Assembly (NCBI GenBank): GCA_948099385.1
Contig: CANUEZ040000140.1
Span: 1,612,001 to 1,676,000, forward strand
From: Fasciola hepatica
Taxonomy: Eukaryota; Platyhelminthes; Trematoda; Plagiorchiida; Fasciolidae
DNA length: 64,000 bases
Direction: 5' to 3'
Part shown: positions 34,790 to 46,600 of the stretch, in pieces
How the letters are laid out: the number at the start of each line of letters is the position of its first letter
Numbering within the stretch: the stretch's first letter is position 1
The notes under the pieces: model-generated
The model's input: the letters and a program-made list of their open reading frames with translations, nothing else
Told to the model about the DNA's origin: nothing
Databases searched by the model: none
Translations under genes and position numbers: made by a program

Positions 34790-35865
34790 ACAAACAAGAT
34801 CAATCTACGAGATACCGAGGTGGAATTCGAGAATCTTTATGTCCAGTTGAGTGATCTACTTCCATCATTACCAGCTGAACTAGAAAATTTCAAGTTTACC
34901 CACGTGGACACAAGCTATCAGGGTATTGACAATAGATCATATTAAAAGCTAAGAGAGTTACAACGGAATAAAGAGGTGATTATAACAAGACCTGATAAGG
35001 GGGCGGGTAGAAAGCTTCTTAAATAGTCGGACTATATTGAAAAGACGGGGTCCATTCCTAACGATGATTCCAAATTCGTGAAGATGAAAACCGAGTAAGG
35101 CAGAAAAAGTCAAACAGCAATGTCCCTGGGTAACAGGTTACGGCATCCTAAACAAAAGAGGTGTTACTGACTCCGTCACTTTTAAAAGAATTCGACCCAC
35201 TGGAACTACCATTTCAAGATTGTATGGATTACCGAAAATTTATAAGACAGGAGTCCCACTAAGGTCAATTCTAGGCAAATGCAACTCACCGTATTGCTCC
35301 ATAACCGAGTGGTTGACAAGTCTCTTGGAGCCAGCTGGAGCGGCAATGACAAAACACAGTCTGAAGGATTCTTTGGAACTTGTAAAATGTGTAAATGATC
35401 TAAATTTGAACGGATAAAGTAGGCTGTCATTAGTTGTCACCTCACTATTCACGAAAGTCCCAGCCAAGGAAACCGTTGACAATGTTCGTGGCTTTATACA
35501 AGCAAATGGGATTGAAACAGGTACGCCTTAGGAAAACCTGAGACGGTTGCTTTTTGTATGTACCCAGTATATTCTCTTTAAGTTTAACGAGCAGATTTAC
35601 CGCCAAAGACACGACGTAGCAATGGGGTCTCCACTCGGGCCATTATTTGCTGATATTTTTATGGCACAGGCTATGCGTGGATGATATCCTATGCGTAACA
35701 GACCAGTTTTTTTTACAGAGATCAATTACTAACCCCTTCCACTCAGAACATCCGAACTTCAGCTTTACACTAGAATCAGAATCAGACTACTCACTAGCCT
35801 TCTTAGACGTATTTTTAACTCGTCAAGAAGATGGTTTAAGACGGCGGTCATTGCACAGAAAATAA
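34790..35865 (+). pseudogene. Penelope-like reverse transcriptase
   Basis: TRPDKGAGRKLL, YGLPKIYKTGVPLRS, NSPYCSITEWLTSLLEP, DVAMGSPLGPLFADIFMAQ (motif B) and CVDDIL at 35674-35691 (motif C, first residue Cys instead of Tyr, both Asp kept) are present in order. The segment between B and C is too short, so a small deletion is likely. FLDVFLTRQEDGLRRR follows as in other Penelope RTs. Stops and frameshifts make it inactive. Confidence 0.82.
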
Positions 35866-36048
35866 ACACCGAATGGACAGTATATCAACTTCCGTAGCTT
35901 TGCACCGCTTAAACCGAAAGGAAACCTAATTCTATGTCTAACAAACAGAGCGAAAAAGATATGCACCGAAGATACTATCAAAGAAGATCTCGTTACAGTG
36001 CGCCATATCTTTATGCCAAACTGATACCCGGAAAGCCTAATCGACCAG

Positions 36049-36453
36049 ATGATGCAGTTGAATACAGAAATTCCAAGGAAAGCGATAGTTAAGAAGACAC
36101 CAGTATGCATCTCTCTGTCATTTAAAGGTGGCACTTCGGCGGTTGTAGTGCACCGAAGATTGGCAAACGTCGTCAAGAAAACGTTCTTCGCTGCTAAACT
36201 GCGTGTTCAGTCCATATCTAAGCCAACGGTGTGTTTTCGAGTAAAAAACAATGTGCCCGTTTCTGCAGCCCCCTTATATGTGTATTCTTCCACTTGTCCC
36301 TGTGGAATAAAGCATATCGGCAGCATGACCAGACTCTTGTCTGAAAGCATCCGTGATCAACAAACAGCGTGGTTGAGGACTGGAACAGTCAGGTCATTTA
36401 TCAGCTCAGTAGATTCATACCTAGCGTACTGTACTTATCGAATGTCAAAATGA
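36049..36453 (+). pseudogene. Penelope-like C-terminal region with GIY-YIG endonuclease remnant
   Basis: An open 134-codon frame. FISLPFKG-like ISLSFKGGTS, FFAAKLRV and FRVKNNVPVSAAPLYVYSSTCPCGIKHIGSMTR align with the linker and endonuclease of Penelope-like elements. VYSSTC is the GIY-side strand, CPC (residues 83-85) is the Cys pair found in these endonucleases, and HIG (89-91) stands for YIG. Arg95 follows as expected. The usual EH after the helix reads DQ. The nuclease would cleave the target in a live element. Confidence 0.78.
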
Positions 36454-36460
36454 GTACATA

Positions 36461-37479
36461 AAGATCCACGTGCCACACACACAGTGATCTCGACGTCTGT
36501 GGGCATCGCTCATTTGAAAGAACCCAAACGGTAGTACAGGAAATCAACCGATGACGACAGGATGGGAATTCTGCTATGCGCTCGGAGATGTGAAGACCTA
36601 CGATTGTTATCACAGCATATTGAAGACAATACCAAACGCGCAAATGAATAGCTGATAATGACATGGAACAGTCAAGTATCACCACGGTTTACATCTCTGA
36701 CCATGCACCTGTGCAAATTAGAGCAGAGAATGCTCAGTTATATACACTTCATAGTACGAAGTACTTGTCAACAGAGAGCTTGTTATTCAATTCATCTGAG
36801 GAAGCATTCGGTAAATTCAAGCAGTTGGATTACAATAATGTCTATATTACTATTTTACCGTGTATACAAACATTGATGTTCGACTCTATGATTGTCGTTG
36901 CACATTTTCCTGACGGTTATACCAATAAAAGTTACCTATAATGACATTTTTGTCCTTCTGTTAACCGATCTTGGACCAGTTCTCAACAATTCATTGTTGG
37001 AAGCTCTACTGAAGTACTCCAGAAGCTCTCACGCTTGTATGAAATCTGACCATGAATTTGACTGACGGATTGTGTCGCTGAGGTACCGATTCACGTGAAT
37101 GGTCTTACTTCACCTAATGTCGCGGGCTGCCCATGCAACACCATGCTCGTTGAACCTCAGACAACGATTGGCATGGATAAATATTGCTTGTATCTTTCAC
37201 CATGGAAGGTTCAAGTTCACTTGTACATTTCACGACGCAGCATCCAAGAAATACATCTCTTTATGTTTGGGAAAATCTATTGGACTACGAATTTTCGTTA
37301 TCACATAAATTAGAATTCGTACCATTGGATTCCGTTGTGATTTGTTTCATTCTGAATTTTTATTTAAGAGACGCAGGCATCTCTGGAGCGTGCACCTCAT
37401 TACCACATCCCAGAGACACACTCAGGCCAGCTACCACCTCTGCAGAAAGATGTCAAGTAGTCGCTTGAACACTCGGTCA
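36461..37479. other. Unrecognised, with one LINE-like motif
   Basis: A 92-codon plus-strand frame at 36663-36941 contains VYISDHAPVQI, which resembles the SDH motif at the end of LINE endonucleases, but nothing around it supports that. Frames at 37095-37313 have no motif. Confidence 0.25.
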
Positions 37480-39560
37480 TTAGGCTGTTCCACCACTTCA
37501 GAGAGTTTAACATTCCATAGATTACTCACCCTCCAAAGTAGATGGTACATAAATGGTAGACTCACCGACTGTTGCTTTTTTAGGGTGAGCGGATCACTGC
37601 AGGTGCGATCATTATCGCGGAGAAGGAGCTCTGCACGCAGTTCTGATCCGAAATCGCCTCGAATAATATGTCTAATGAAGATAAGATCACCTCAAACTTT
37701 TCCACATGCCTCTAGAAATAATCCGGTAATCCTCAGGTGAACTTCCTAACTGATCCCATGTAGTCCTTCAGAAAGACGAGTTGCACCTCTCTGAACTCTT
37801 CCCATATTTGACATTTTTTCAGCCGTGCATCGGAACACATTAGGTCCCCCCTCTATTCCAGTACACATCGTGCACAGAAGATGTACAGAACTTTGGAGAT
37901 GACGAGTGAGAGTTGACCAAATGCCTAGCTAGTCGGTCCAATGATACTCCACGAGTGATTACGAAGTTTGTCGTTAATGGTTTTAGTTTTACTGAAGAGG
38001 TTATAATCACTTCAAGGTCTTTTTCGCAAACAGACAAGTGAAGGGGTTCATCGTATACATAGTATACCGCGTTACTTGAAGGTTTCCCCACGAATACATG
38101 TGCGCATTTGTCAGTGTGGACTTGTAGGGACCAAATATCAGATCATTTTTCGAGGGCCTTGATATTCTCCTGAAAAACGAGTTCATGTGCATTTGATGTG
38201 ATCGTACTCCAGATCCTAAGGTACTGTGCATAACTGATACACGGTGATTTGGAAATTGCCGGTAGATCATTTGAATGAACAAGTAGGAGCAGTGGGCTTG
38301 TAACCGATCCTTGTGTCACATCACTGGTAGCCACCTGGCCTGCCGACATTGGTTGAGCTACTCTTATTGCAAAGATCCCCCATTGAGGAAATCGTCAATC
38401 CGTAGAATCACCGGAACCAAAACACAGATGCCCTTAAGCGTACCTAGTAAGCGGTCTTGCGGTTCTTTGTCAAAAGCTTTTGTAAATTCCACAAAGTTTA
38501 CTTCCGTATTTTGTTCACCGGCCTTGGAATTCGTCCAGTTTCCCTGTGCTAGTGACGTGTTTTTAAGACACGACCTGGTTTTCCAGATGCCATGTTGTTA
38601 TGGGCATAGCCGTTTGTTTCCATTGATATGCTTCCGAAGTCTAGTGAACAAAAGATGTTCTGTAACCTTTGGGACCACGAATACTAGACCGACAGGTCGA
38701 TTGTTGACAGCTTCGGCCTTCACTCCGCCTACGTATAGTGGGACAACAACAGCTTACTTCCTTTCCTGAAAGAACATTCCCGCTGATTAGGACGTGTTGA
38801 ACAGTGCCGTGACAGACTGAAATAATAAACTTACCGGCTTCGTTGCAGCTAAGCGATGTACACAGCCTGACCCTGGGGGTTGGTTGATTTAGATGGTACA
38901 AACGGCGGCAGCCAGTAATTTCCTCGCACGAAACAGATGGGCGTCTACTGCAGTCGTTGATGAAGGATGATATTTTAGTTAAGGAGCGCATACTGACAAG
39001 TATTACTTCACCAGTGTATCCACTTTGTGCTCTTCTGTAACTCCTACGGAGTTGCCATCCAGCAGGATTGGAGTGTTCATTGTAGCTCTTGTCCTCCGTC
39101 TCAGATAAGCGAATCAACGTTTGTGCGCGCGAAGTGAGTCAGCTGCTAGAGTCACCTCGAATAAGCGTCACTTTTCTCGCATCAACTGTGTGCACTGAAT
39201 ACGGATGACGCAATAGTAGTCTTATCTCCTTGTAGTTGTAGGGTGTAGTCCCCATCCACGATTTTGACGCTTCAGAATCGTCTGAGCTGCAGGTCAAACC
39301 AAGGAGGAACTTTCTCATGTGGTCTTTGTCTGGATGGAGGCGCAAAGGTTTGGCATAGCTGAAGGATTTCGTCAGAAAATACTCCCTGGGCCTTGTCCAT
39401 GTCGTATGGACTTTGGGTATACCACGATGTTGAGAATGCTGCCTCTCTGACTTGCTGAGCGGCATTTGCCGATAATTTCGCTGAGTTCCATTACTCCATT
39501 ACCGAGCAAATACTTCGACGTTCCCTCAGTCCCAAACGAGAGGTCGATAATCACTAACTA
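37480..39560 (-). mobile_element. CR1/Jockey-type LINE, copy 2
   Basis: On the minus strand: N-terminal text to about 39139 (108- and 158-codon open frames), RT motif A as VEFTKAFDKEPQDRL near 38490-38440, then VTQGSVTSPLLLLVHSNDLP (motif B), SYAQYLRIW at motif C (catalytic DD lost), KALEK and VHTDKCAHVFVG. The C-terminal segment GDFGSELRAELLLRDNDRT lies near 37600. The copy reaches further 3' than copy 1 at 8440. The shared YAQY lesion shows both descend from one defective sequence. Confidence 0.8.
37618..38371. repeat. Inverted CR1 pair, right member
   Basis: Reverse complement of 8757-9510, with abrupt ends on both sides. Confidence 0.8.
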
Positions 39561-39647
39561 TACTAACACTAGTTTCGTCAAAAGCCTACATCAGTTACCA
39601 GTTTGAACGTTTTTCAGCCTCGCGCAGGCCTTACACAAATGGGTGGT

Positions 39648-39933
39648 TGTAATATTTGCAATACCCGAACTGATAGTACGTACTGAAACCGCTTCCACCA
39701 GGAACTACGCAAACCAAAGCAGCAAGACCAAGACTGTGGAACAGTACGTTCGTTGTATTGCGGAACTGGTTTGTATAATTATGTTAAATCAAGGAAAATA
39801 ATCTGTAGACTAGAAGTTGACCAATCACAGAGAGCTTTGCTGTGCCGATTCTCAGCCATCCTCATTGGTTGAGGTTCATCAGAGTGTGCAGCTACGATGT
39901 TGTATCTGGCCCTACTACGTGCGAATCACCACA
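39648..39933 (-). repeat. Family-B solo LTR
   Basis: The plus strand runs TGTAATATTTGC to CGAATCACCACA, 286 bp. It matches the nested copy at 26058-26357 over most of its length (GAACTACGC, GGTTTGTATAA, ATGTTAAATC, GACCAATCACAG and others). The 5-bp flanks do not match (GTGGT and TTAAT), so the ends or flanks have changed. Confidence 0.78.
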
Positions 39934-42425
39934 TTAATGTCTTGAACTGCCCCACCAGTTCCAGCGAGAAGACCTTTCTGTCCTCAAGTCATATCGCTTA
40001 TTAATGCAAAACAAAATGAATGTAATAGGACGCTCGTTCATGTACATAGCCGTTGCATTCAACGGATTGGTTCGACTGGTGTGGGCGACCACACCTTGAG
40101 GCTTTAACACCGCTGACACGAGTCATCGCTCGTTTTGTCGATCCACGCCCCCAGTCGGCTGCTATGTCACTCGTGGTTCCGTTATCTCAAGCCTTGGGCT
40201 CGGTAGTGCACTGTTGCTGACTGATGACTTGGTCCTCCACCACCAATGAGTCAGCCCGTACCCTCATAGGTGGCTCATGGATTTCCGTGCAGAAATTTTG
40301 CCTCAACGGGAGGTTGGCTATCTACGGCAAAGGCGTCATGAAGAACAACATCGGTGCTCATTTTGTGTCGCTACCAAAAGTCAGCAATGTTTCGTTAACT
40401 GTTTGTTATCTGTGGAATGTTGCCGACTATCCTAAGGAGTGGACTGATTTCTCAAACGCGAAGCAAAACTTTGTGACACACCTGTCCCTTCAAGGAAAGT
40501 CGGATGTCCCGATGGCGCCAAAAGTGTTGATGGTTGACGAAAACTGGTCTGAGTTTCACTATTCGTGGTATGATATATCCCCTAACACCAGCTTCCGTTC
40601 ATCAATCAAATTGCTCTAGCTCATCGGCACAGACAGGGGATCCTGTCAGTTTTATTTTAAAAAACGTTTTATTATCGGGGTGCTTATCTGAAGATGTGGT
40701 CGGTAGTTTGAGATGAAACCGATTGATAGCATTTGAAACGATCCCATAGAACAGTGAATGAGCCTATTGGACAAAACCGATCAGACGAATCACTAGTCAT
40801 GAAAGTTATCTTACGTCTATCCAACACGCACCAATTTACTGTGGAATCGTACCGGAATCTGATCCTATGGGGTTATGGATTTCGAACACAATAGAGGTAA
40901 CAGAAACAGATGATTAATGTTGACTGGTGCACTTCTACACCACGACAACAGATTCATTATCATGACGGATATTTTACGATGTTTTGCATTTCACATAACG
41001 GAGTCTTGCCTCCCTAGCTTTTGAGCAGCGACTGAGGGCTTCATCAGTGATCTACTCCGTTTTATGCGGGGTATCTTGTTTAGTTGCTCAGGGGCACACC
41101 CTTTTGTAGATACGTCTAGCACTGACCACAGCTCATATATGCTGCCGTCTTCAGAGCTTTGTCGGGAACTGCTAACCAAGAGACATAAATTCTGCTTCGG
41201 GAGCCAAGCGTCCTTCAGGCTAATATATGGATCTTGAGGAGAGCTAGTGCTAGTGTGTGACCAGTACCATTGGCGTTTCCAGTTTCGTCACCGCGGTACG
41301 CTTATAGGTTTTCAACCGATGAGACACAGCGAGATTTCGTCAAGATGTAATTGGTCTGGTGTTATATCCTAACTTCGTTGGGATACCGGATGAGCAAGTG
41401 ATTGTTGGATATTATTAGCGTGTATTGGTAATCACCAACCAATTGAGATCCGCTCACCGAGGCCAAATTTTCCCCATGTATCTCGCTCCTACTTGTTGGA
41501 GAGGCCTGTGAGGGAGGTCCAGTCTGGTGAGTCGTTAGGATATAATGTTGAGAAATTCGACGGATTGTTTTGGAGACCAATGTATAATTCATCTTTGGAG
41601 TCTAGCTCAGAATATAAGGTGACGGAGCAGACTGCAATCTTGAATACGTTACATGGAGTGCCCTTTTCCTGCACAATGGTTATTCTCGGTAAATATGACT
41701 CCCGGGGAAACAAGGCGTTGTGTTTAACTGTTCATTTTGATAAGAACCGCATGATACCCAAAATTATCCATCAACCCGCTCTTATGCATCCAGTAGGGTG
41801 CATTCACATGGGGACGTTGTATGCATTGAGTGCCGAAGTTGGGTAGCAAAACCTCAGACAGATAGGCTATGATGATTTTGTAGTCAGAGAGTGGGCATAG
41901 TGATGGAAATGACTGCCTGTGTCTAAAATGGTTCTCGCAATCCAGTAAGCTATGTGAACACATGGCTTTGTGTTAAGGTTTTCAGCTCCCGTGTGGTTAC
42001 CCTGCTCACAAGAACTGTACAGGGCGCGTTGCTTACCAAGGACTTCGTAGCGTGATCAGTGTGCATTTTACAGACGAAACCCCAGAGGATACACTAAAAG
42101 GGTACGAGAAGGCATCCCCATTACCTTTCGGCTTTTTACAAGAGAGGCATTTCGTCTTGTCGGGAGGCGGTGCCTACTTGTGGTTCATACGTCTTTCGGA
42201 TGTTGCGACGATCCAGAAGGCCCAAAGTATCCTCCCGCGAGGAAAGGTGGGGTGGGGTGGGGAGAGGGTATATGAATGAAATGGTGGCTGCTCTCGGTTC
42301 GTTCAGCACTCTGGTAATCTTGCTCCGGGGCCCCAAGCGGAAGCAAGAGGCAGTGGCTTTATTTAGTTCACGCAGGATGACTGCTGTCCTATTCAATAAC
42401 TGAGATTATAATGCATATTCGTCAC
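39934..42425. other. Long stretch without recognised genes
   Basis: The longest frames are plus-strand: 131 codons at 40224-40619 and 117 codons at 41493-41846 (with NTLHGVPFSCTMVILGKYD). Both lack motifs I know, flanking splice evidence or a partner copy. They are possible fragments of an unknown repeat or exon. Confidence 0.35.
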
Positions 42426-42750
42426 TGTTGTGTTCAGCCTGAACAGACATGTGCTTAGACAAACAATCTTGCACGCACACGCACGCGCGTACACAGTTAA
42501 CGTTTGCAGCGCTTCGTCCCGGACAACATTGACCAATCAGAGTGTGCCACATGTTGCACGACCTTGCGCACCTTAATCCGATTGTACAGTTGTCCTGCTC
42601 TTTTGATTGCATATAGCCTTGACTCACGCGCCTGCGGACGTGTTGGCTTTTTCACGTGCTTGCTTGTATTTGTCCCTGCCATACATTTGTACTGAATGCA
42701 CGTTCACTCGAACACGTGCGCCTTCCTTCTGTCACCGAATTTGTGAACAC
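42426..42750 (+). repeat. Family-C solo LTR
   Basis: 325 bp with 11-bp terminal inverted ends, TGTTGTGTTCA and TGTGAACACAACA. Flanks are GTCAC and GTCAT, four of five matching. ACCAATCAG gives a CCAAT box and GCATATAGC a TATA-like box, suggesting plus sense. The ends closely resemble those of the Gypsy-A LTR, so this is probably a related Gypsy subfamily. An inverted, diverged copy is at 12877-13246. Confidence 0.78.
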
Positions 42751-43371
42751 AACAGTCATTAGCCTTAGTGTTCAAAAAATAGCTATGCGATCGATGTGTT
42801 CTCAATAAGAACCCAGGTAGCACGAACACTTCTCATAACCTAAATGGTTTTGTTACTGCGGTATTTGTCCTATTTTAACAGCCTTGCGTCATAGTCTAGA
42901 AGCCTAGCGTCGTTATCCCGGAGTCATGCACCGCAGTTTAGGAACTCCACTGAGTGTACCCAGTACAATACCAAACATTTCTACTCACACACCTAACCAG
43001 ATGGTTTTAGCATGGATCTGAATCCTAGTGAGTGATGCTGATAAGCTTTTGCAACCAACACTAACACGATAGCACCTTAAGGTCTAACGAGTCTGCAAAA
43101 CGGAAGATACCATGTCTTCAAGGGTGCGCCCTTTGACTGGCTGCACTACATCTCCATGTTAATCACCACCTCATCGAATTAAAGGAATTTATTCATTATA
43201 ATCACTGTACACCGCTATACGCAGTCAGAAATACTTCTGCTCGAACAGAATATTGGGCTTTCGGACTAATCTGATTTACCCGATCATTTATATCATGGGA
43301 CTCCCTTTCGACCCAGAAAACGTATCCGTGCTGGCTAGCAGGCTGTCCTTAACTACACCCCTCCAGCGAAG
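42751..43371. other. Unrecognised spacer
   Basis: No recognised motif. It may include the 5' UTR of the LINE that follows. Confidence 0.3.
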
Positions 43372-45372
43372 ATGTCCGTCCCGTCTTTATTCAGTACCAA
43401 CATACGTTCTCTGTTCACAGAAATGTCGGATCTAACCCTCGTCCTTCCTCCTCGCATTCATGTTCATACATGTGTGGTTTGTATACAGGAATCGTGGTTA
43501 AACCAACATATTTCTGACTCAATCGTGTTAATAGATGGTTTCAAACGACCCCTCCAGGAGAGGACTTCTATCAATAAGAAGAGTGGAGGCGGGTTGGTCA
43601 CGTGTCAACTCCACCTGGCGTGACAAGTTTGAAGTCGTTTATTCATACTCCGTGGACGTTATTGATTGTTTAATTATATAGCTCCATCCGAAATTTCTTC
43701 GCTATAGGAGCACCATCATAACAAGCCTACACGCAGCTCTGTTCTGCTCACAGAAAGCTATTTCGTCTTTCTATGACTCTCTTTTACCTTTCCTAGTTTC
43801 TTTTCTAGATGGTAATTTGCATATCATAGTAGGCGGTTTTAATCATGCTGTCACCCAACCACACACTGTATTTGATTTAACTGATCTTTATGTTTCTTCA
43901 GCCAGAGGCAACTATCTTTTAGACAGGATTATCATTATTCATCCTGAATTATTCTCCCTAAAAGCTGTGTGCACCTATCTCAACCAGTGACGGTTGTCTG
44001 CTTTTATTGAGACCTAAGATATACTCCCGGTCTGCTTTCAGGCAAACCAACCAAATAAAAATCCGTCTCCGAAATTTTTCACACGACAACGTTCTTCTTC
44101 TATGGAAATCCCTTTGTCGTGCATCTAATCGTTTCGCTTTCAAATCGTCGCTCAGTAGCAATGGTTAACTTTTCTTAGAGAAGGTCAATTTTATTTTCGA
44201 CATGTGCTGCCCCTTAGAAAACATCTTTCTATTTAACTGCTATGCCACTTCTCTGATGTTGAAATCCTTAAGAAGACGGAAGGAATAGTTCTACAGAGCC
44301 CGGAATAATTCAGAAGTAAGATATATTTCCATTTCGATAAAGTAAGAAATCAAACGCACTGACTCGCTGTAGGCCAGTCAACTCCTGTGTAGCCACTATA
44401 GTAACCGACTATGGCGAGGTATTTGGCTGCTGTTTGGGAAGAAAACGAAACAAGTGGAATTTGCTGCGGACATTGACAGTATCAACAATGCATTTATCCA
44501 CCCATTAAAAGACTCTCCAATTAAATTCATTCCAGATGATGTGCACGTAGTTCCTTTCCCTGCAGAGGTATTTAGGCCTCTTCGTACTACCAAAATAACC
44601 TCAGGTATTGGTCATGATGGCTTTCGTCATCAATTTTGAGACACGGCTTTGTTGCTCTGACCGATATATTTACTTCTCTGTCAAACAAATCCTTTTGCTC
44701 ATTTTCTATTCCCGACTGCTGGAGACCAGTCACTATTGTTCCTATACCCAAAACCTGTAACTCTGGTGTCATAGCTAAACGCTTTTGTCCCATTGATCTA
44801 ACATCATCTGGTCTTAAACTTACAGAGCGTGTCAGTTTCAAACGTCTGAATTCTTCTATAAACTCTCCCGACGACCCTTTACAGTTCCCCCATAAACCAA
44901 ACGGGTCCACTGTGGATGGTATCACTTCCTTAGTGCACCATAACAACCAAATCATCGGATGAATCAGCGAAGTCTGTCAGATGCGCTCTTCTAGACTACT
45001 CATCCGATTTTGATCCTAATTCGCGATCTCTCCTTCTCCGTAAACTGGAAGCTTTCGCCTGTCCCACACCTTTGCTAGCATGGTTGTCTGCTTATTTCAT
45101 CAACAGAACTCATGCGCTAGCGCGTGCGTCTCAACCATGGCCGAGAAATATACCATTATCAATTATCAATTAACACTACTAGGTTCTAAAACATCCAAAC
45201 CCTTAGTGAACAATTCAGGAGTGCTTCAAGTAGCTGTCATTTCCCCCGATTTATTTTCCACCTACATTAGTGATCTTTCATCCAGCTCCCCTGCACTGCC
45301 GAATTTTTTGGCAACTTTGATATGTAATCGTTCCTTTTTTCATTCCATCTATTCGATGAGGTCCCAAGTGTA
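43372..45372 (+). mobile_element. CR1-type (Perere-like) LINE ORF2 remnant
   Basis: The open segment 43372-43623 begins SVPSLFSTNIRSLFTEMSDL and includes VVCIQESWLN (endonuclease, with the catalytic Glu) and KSGGGLV. The middle is shredded. RT then appears: FRPLRTTKITSGIGHDGF (44570-44636), RPVTIVPIPKT near 44730, TVDGITSLVHHNNQI, ALLDYSSDFDPNSRSLLLRKLEAF (motif A), WLSAYFINRTHAL, and GVLQVAVISPDLFSTYISDL (motif B, Q-G changed to Q-V). The sequence after LPNFLATL has lost the YADD box. This family differs from the LINE pair at 8440 and 37480. Confidence 0.8.
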
Positions 45373-45903
45373 AATCTTTTTTGAGTGAAATGGGGACTTC
45401 TGTTTACACAAAAAGTCTGATCGAATACAAATGTAAATACAAAAGAACTCAGTTGTTTTGGCGTGTGTTTACCACTTTTCGACTTCATGAATTCAAAGGT
45501 GTGTTTTTACCTGGTCGGAGGACCGTGTAACCGATTGGGCTGTATGCGAACAAACAGATCAGTTATGATGATGTGATGTCTGAGTCTCACCGAATAGTGC
45601 ACGGGGGCAGAAAACGTGACGGTTAGTGTTGGCCAGCTCTTGGTCATCCAGTCAGCTATGACCTAATATAATGTTTCGAGGATAGTTGTCTGTGTCTTTC
45701 ATAGAATAAAAAAGCCGAACGCAGATGTCCTCTGAGCAAGATAGAGGTAACCAGTTTGAACCCAGAGAATGAATTTTCTGTACGCAGAAGAAAAACTGTC
45801 AACAATGAAGATCACATGCACAATATACTGTGGCACTTTGCCCACCTCACACATTGTTCCACATTCTTCTGATTGAATTGTACATAGCGATTTGTTGTAC
45901 TAC
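45373..45903. other. Unrecognised spacer
   Basis: No recognised motif between the LINE end and the solo LTR. Confidence 0.3.
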
Positions 45904-46214
45904 TGTAAGAATGGTATCAAACCGGCCAGTCTTACGTGATGAAAGAACATGGACCCGGATTACGCACACTGGATGAACGACAAGACCAGATAAGAACAAC
46001 AAGAATGTATTCTGTTTATTTGGTCGGTGCTAACTTGTTTATATACAGAAGTATGCATGCACTTATTGGAAGATAACGTGCTGACCAGTTACAAAGCAAC
46101 TTCGCTGAATCCACACGACCTAACAGTTACGGTCTGGCTTCACCTGATTGGTTGGATACTAGAAATGGAGCTGTAGCGCTCTGGACCACGTGTGGAGACC
46201 GTCGAATCACCACA
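45904..46214 (-). repeat. Family-B solo LTR
   Basis: 311 bp, TGTAAGAATGG to GAATCACCACA on the plus strand, flanked by ACTAC and ACTAT. It is the close inverted relative of 29851-30156, and includes the complements of TATATAAAC and AATAAACAGAATAC. Minus-strand sense. Confidence 0.82.
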
Positions 46215-46252
46215 ACTATCTAATAAAAAAAGGCACATTTCTCAAAACACCC

Positions 46253-46600
46253 TCAAGTGGTAAACGTGGATCGTTCTCTCTGCGTTGATTGTGAGCCTTG
46301 GGAGATTTGTGGCAGCAAAAACCAAACCCATACCATCACAAACGGCATTTTTAGAGCATCTACGTAGACGTGGCTGACCACACTGAGGTCACTGGGATCC
46401 CCTTCGAACGACGTACGATTGCCTGGTCGAAAGCTACATGGAACTAACTCCGAAAAGCGATAACGTGTGGCCGGTTGGAGTTCAGCTTGCTGGACGTTGT
46501 AGACGAACTGTGAGTCACTTTGTGTTATTTCCATTTGTTGTGTCCGGATAAGGTATTCACGCACGATGTGCGGAAAATCGATCAACATCTCCCTCGTGAA
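46253..46600 (-). other. Possible fibronectin type III-like coding fragment
   Basis: The 111-codon minus-strand frame contains REYLIRTQQ, then VYNVQQAELQPATRYRFSEL, which has the L-P-T-Y-F spacing of the central strands of a fibronectin III domain, followed by a loop with RPGNRTSFEGDPSDLS. An acceptor-like CATCAG lies upstream near 46623. The tail PFVMVWVWFLLPQ is hydrophobic. The conserved tryptophan of the domain is not seen, no donor is convincing, and the match could be chance. Confidence 0.22.

Larger units (their letters stand above)
33155..36460 (+). mobile_element. Penelope-like element, right copy
   Basis: The longer of the two Penelope-like copies. It has about 1.3 kb of apparently non-coding 5' sequence (33155-34460, shared with the left copy), an N-terminal open frame, a broken RT and a C-terminal GIY-YIG region. 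Beyond 35485 it has no partner in the window. No terminal repeats or target duplication were identified. Confidence 0.82.

Noticed and set aside
36663..36941. VYISDHAPV as the end of a LINE endonuclease
   Set aside because: No other endonuclease or RT block lies on either side in any frame; the motif is short enough for chance.
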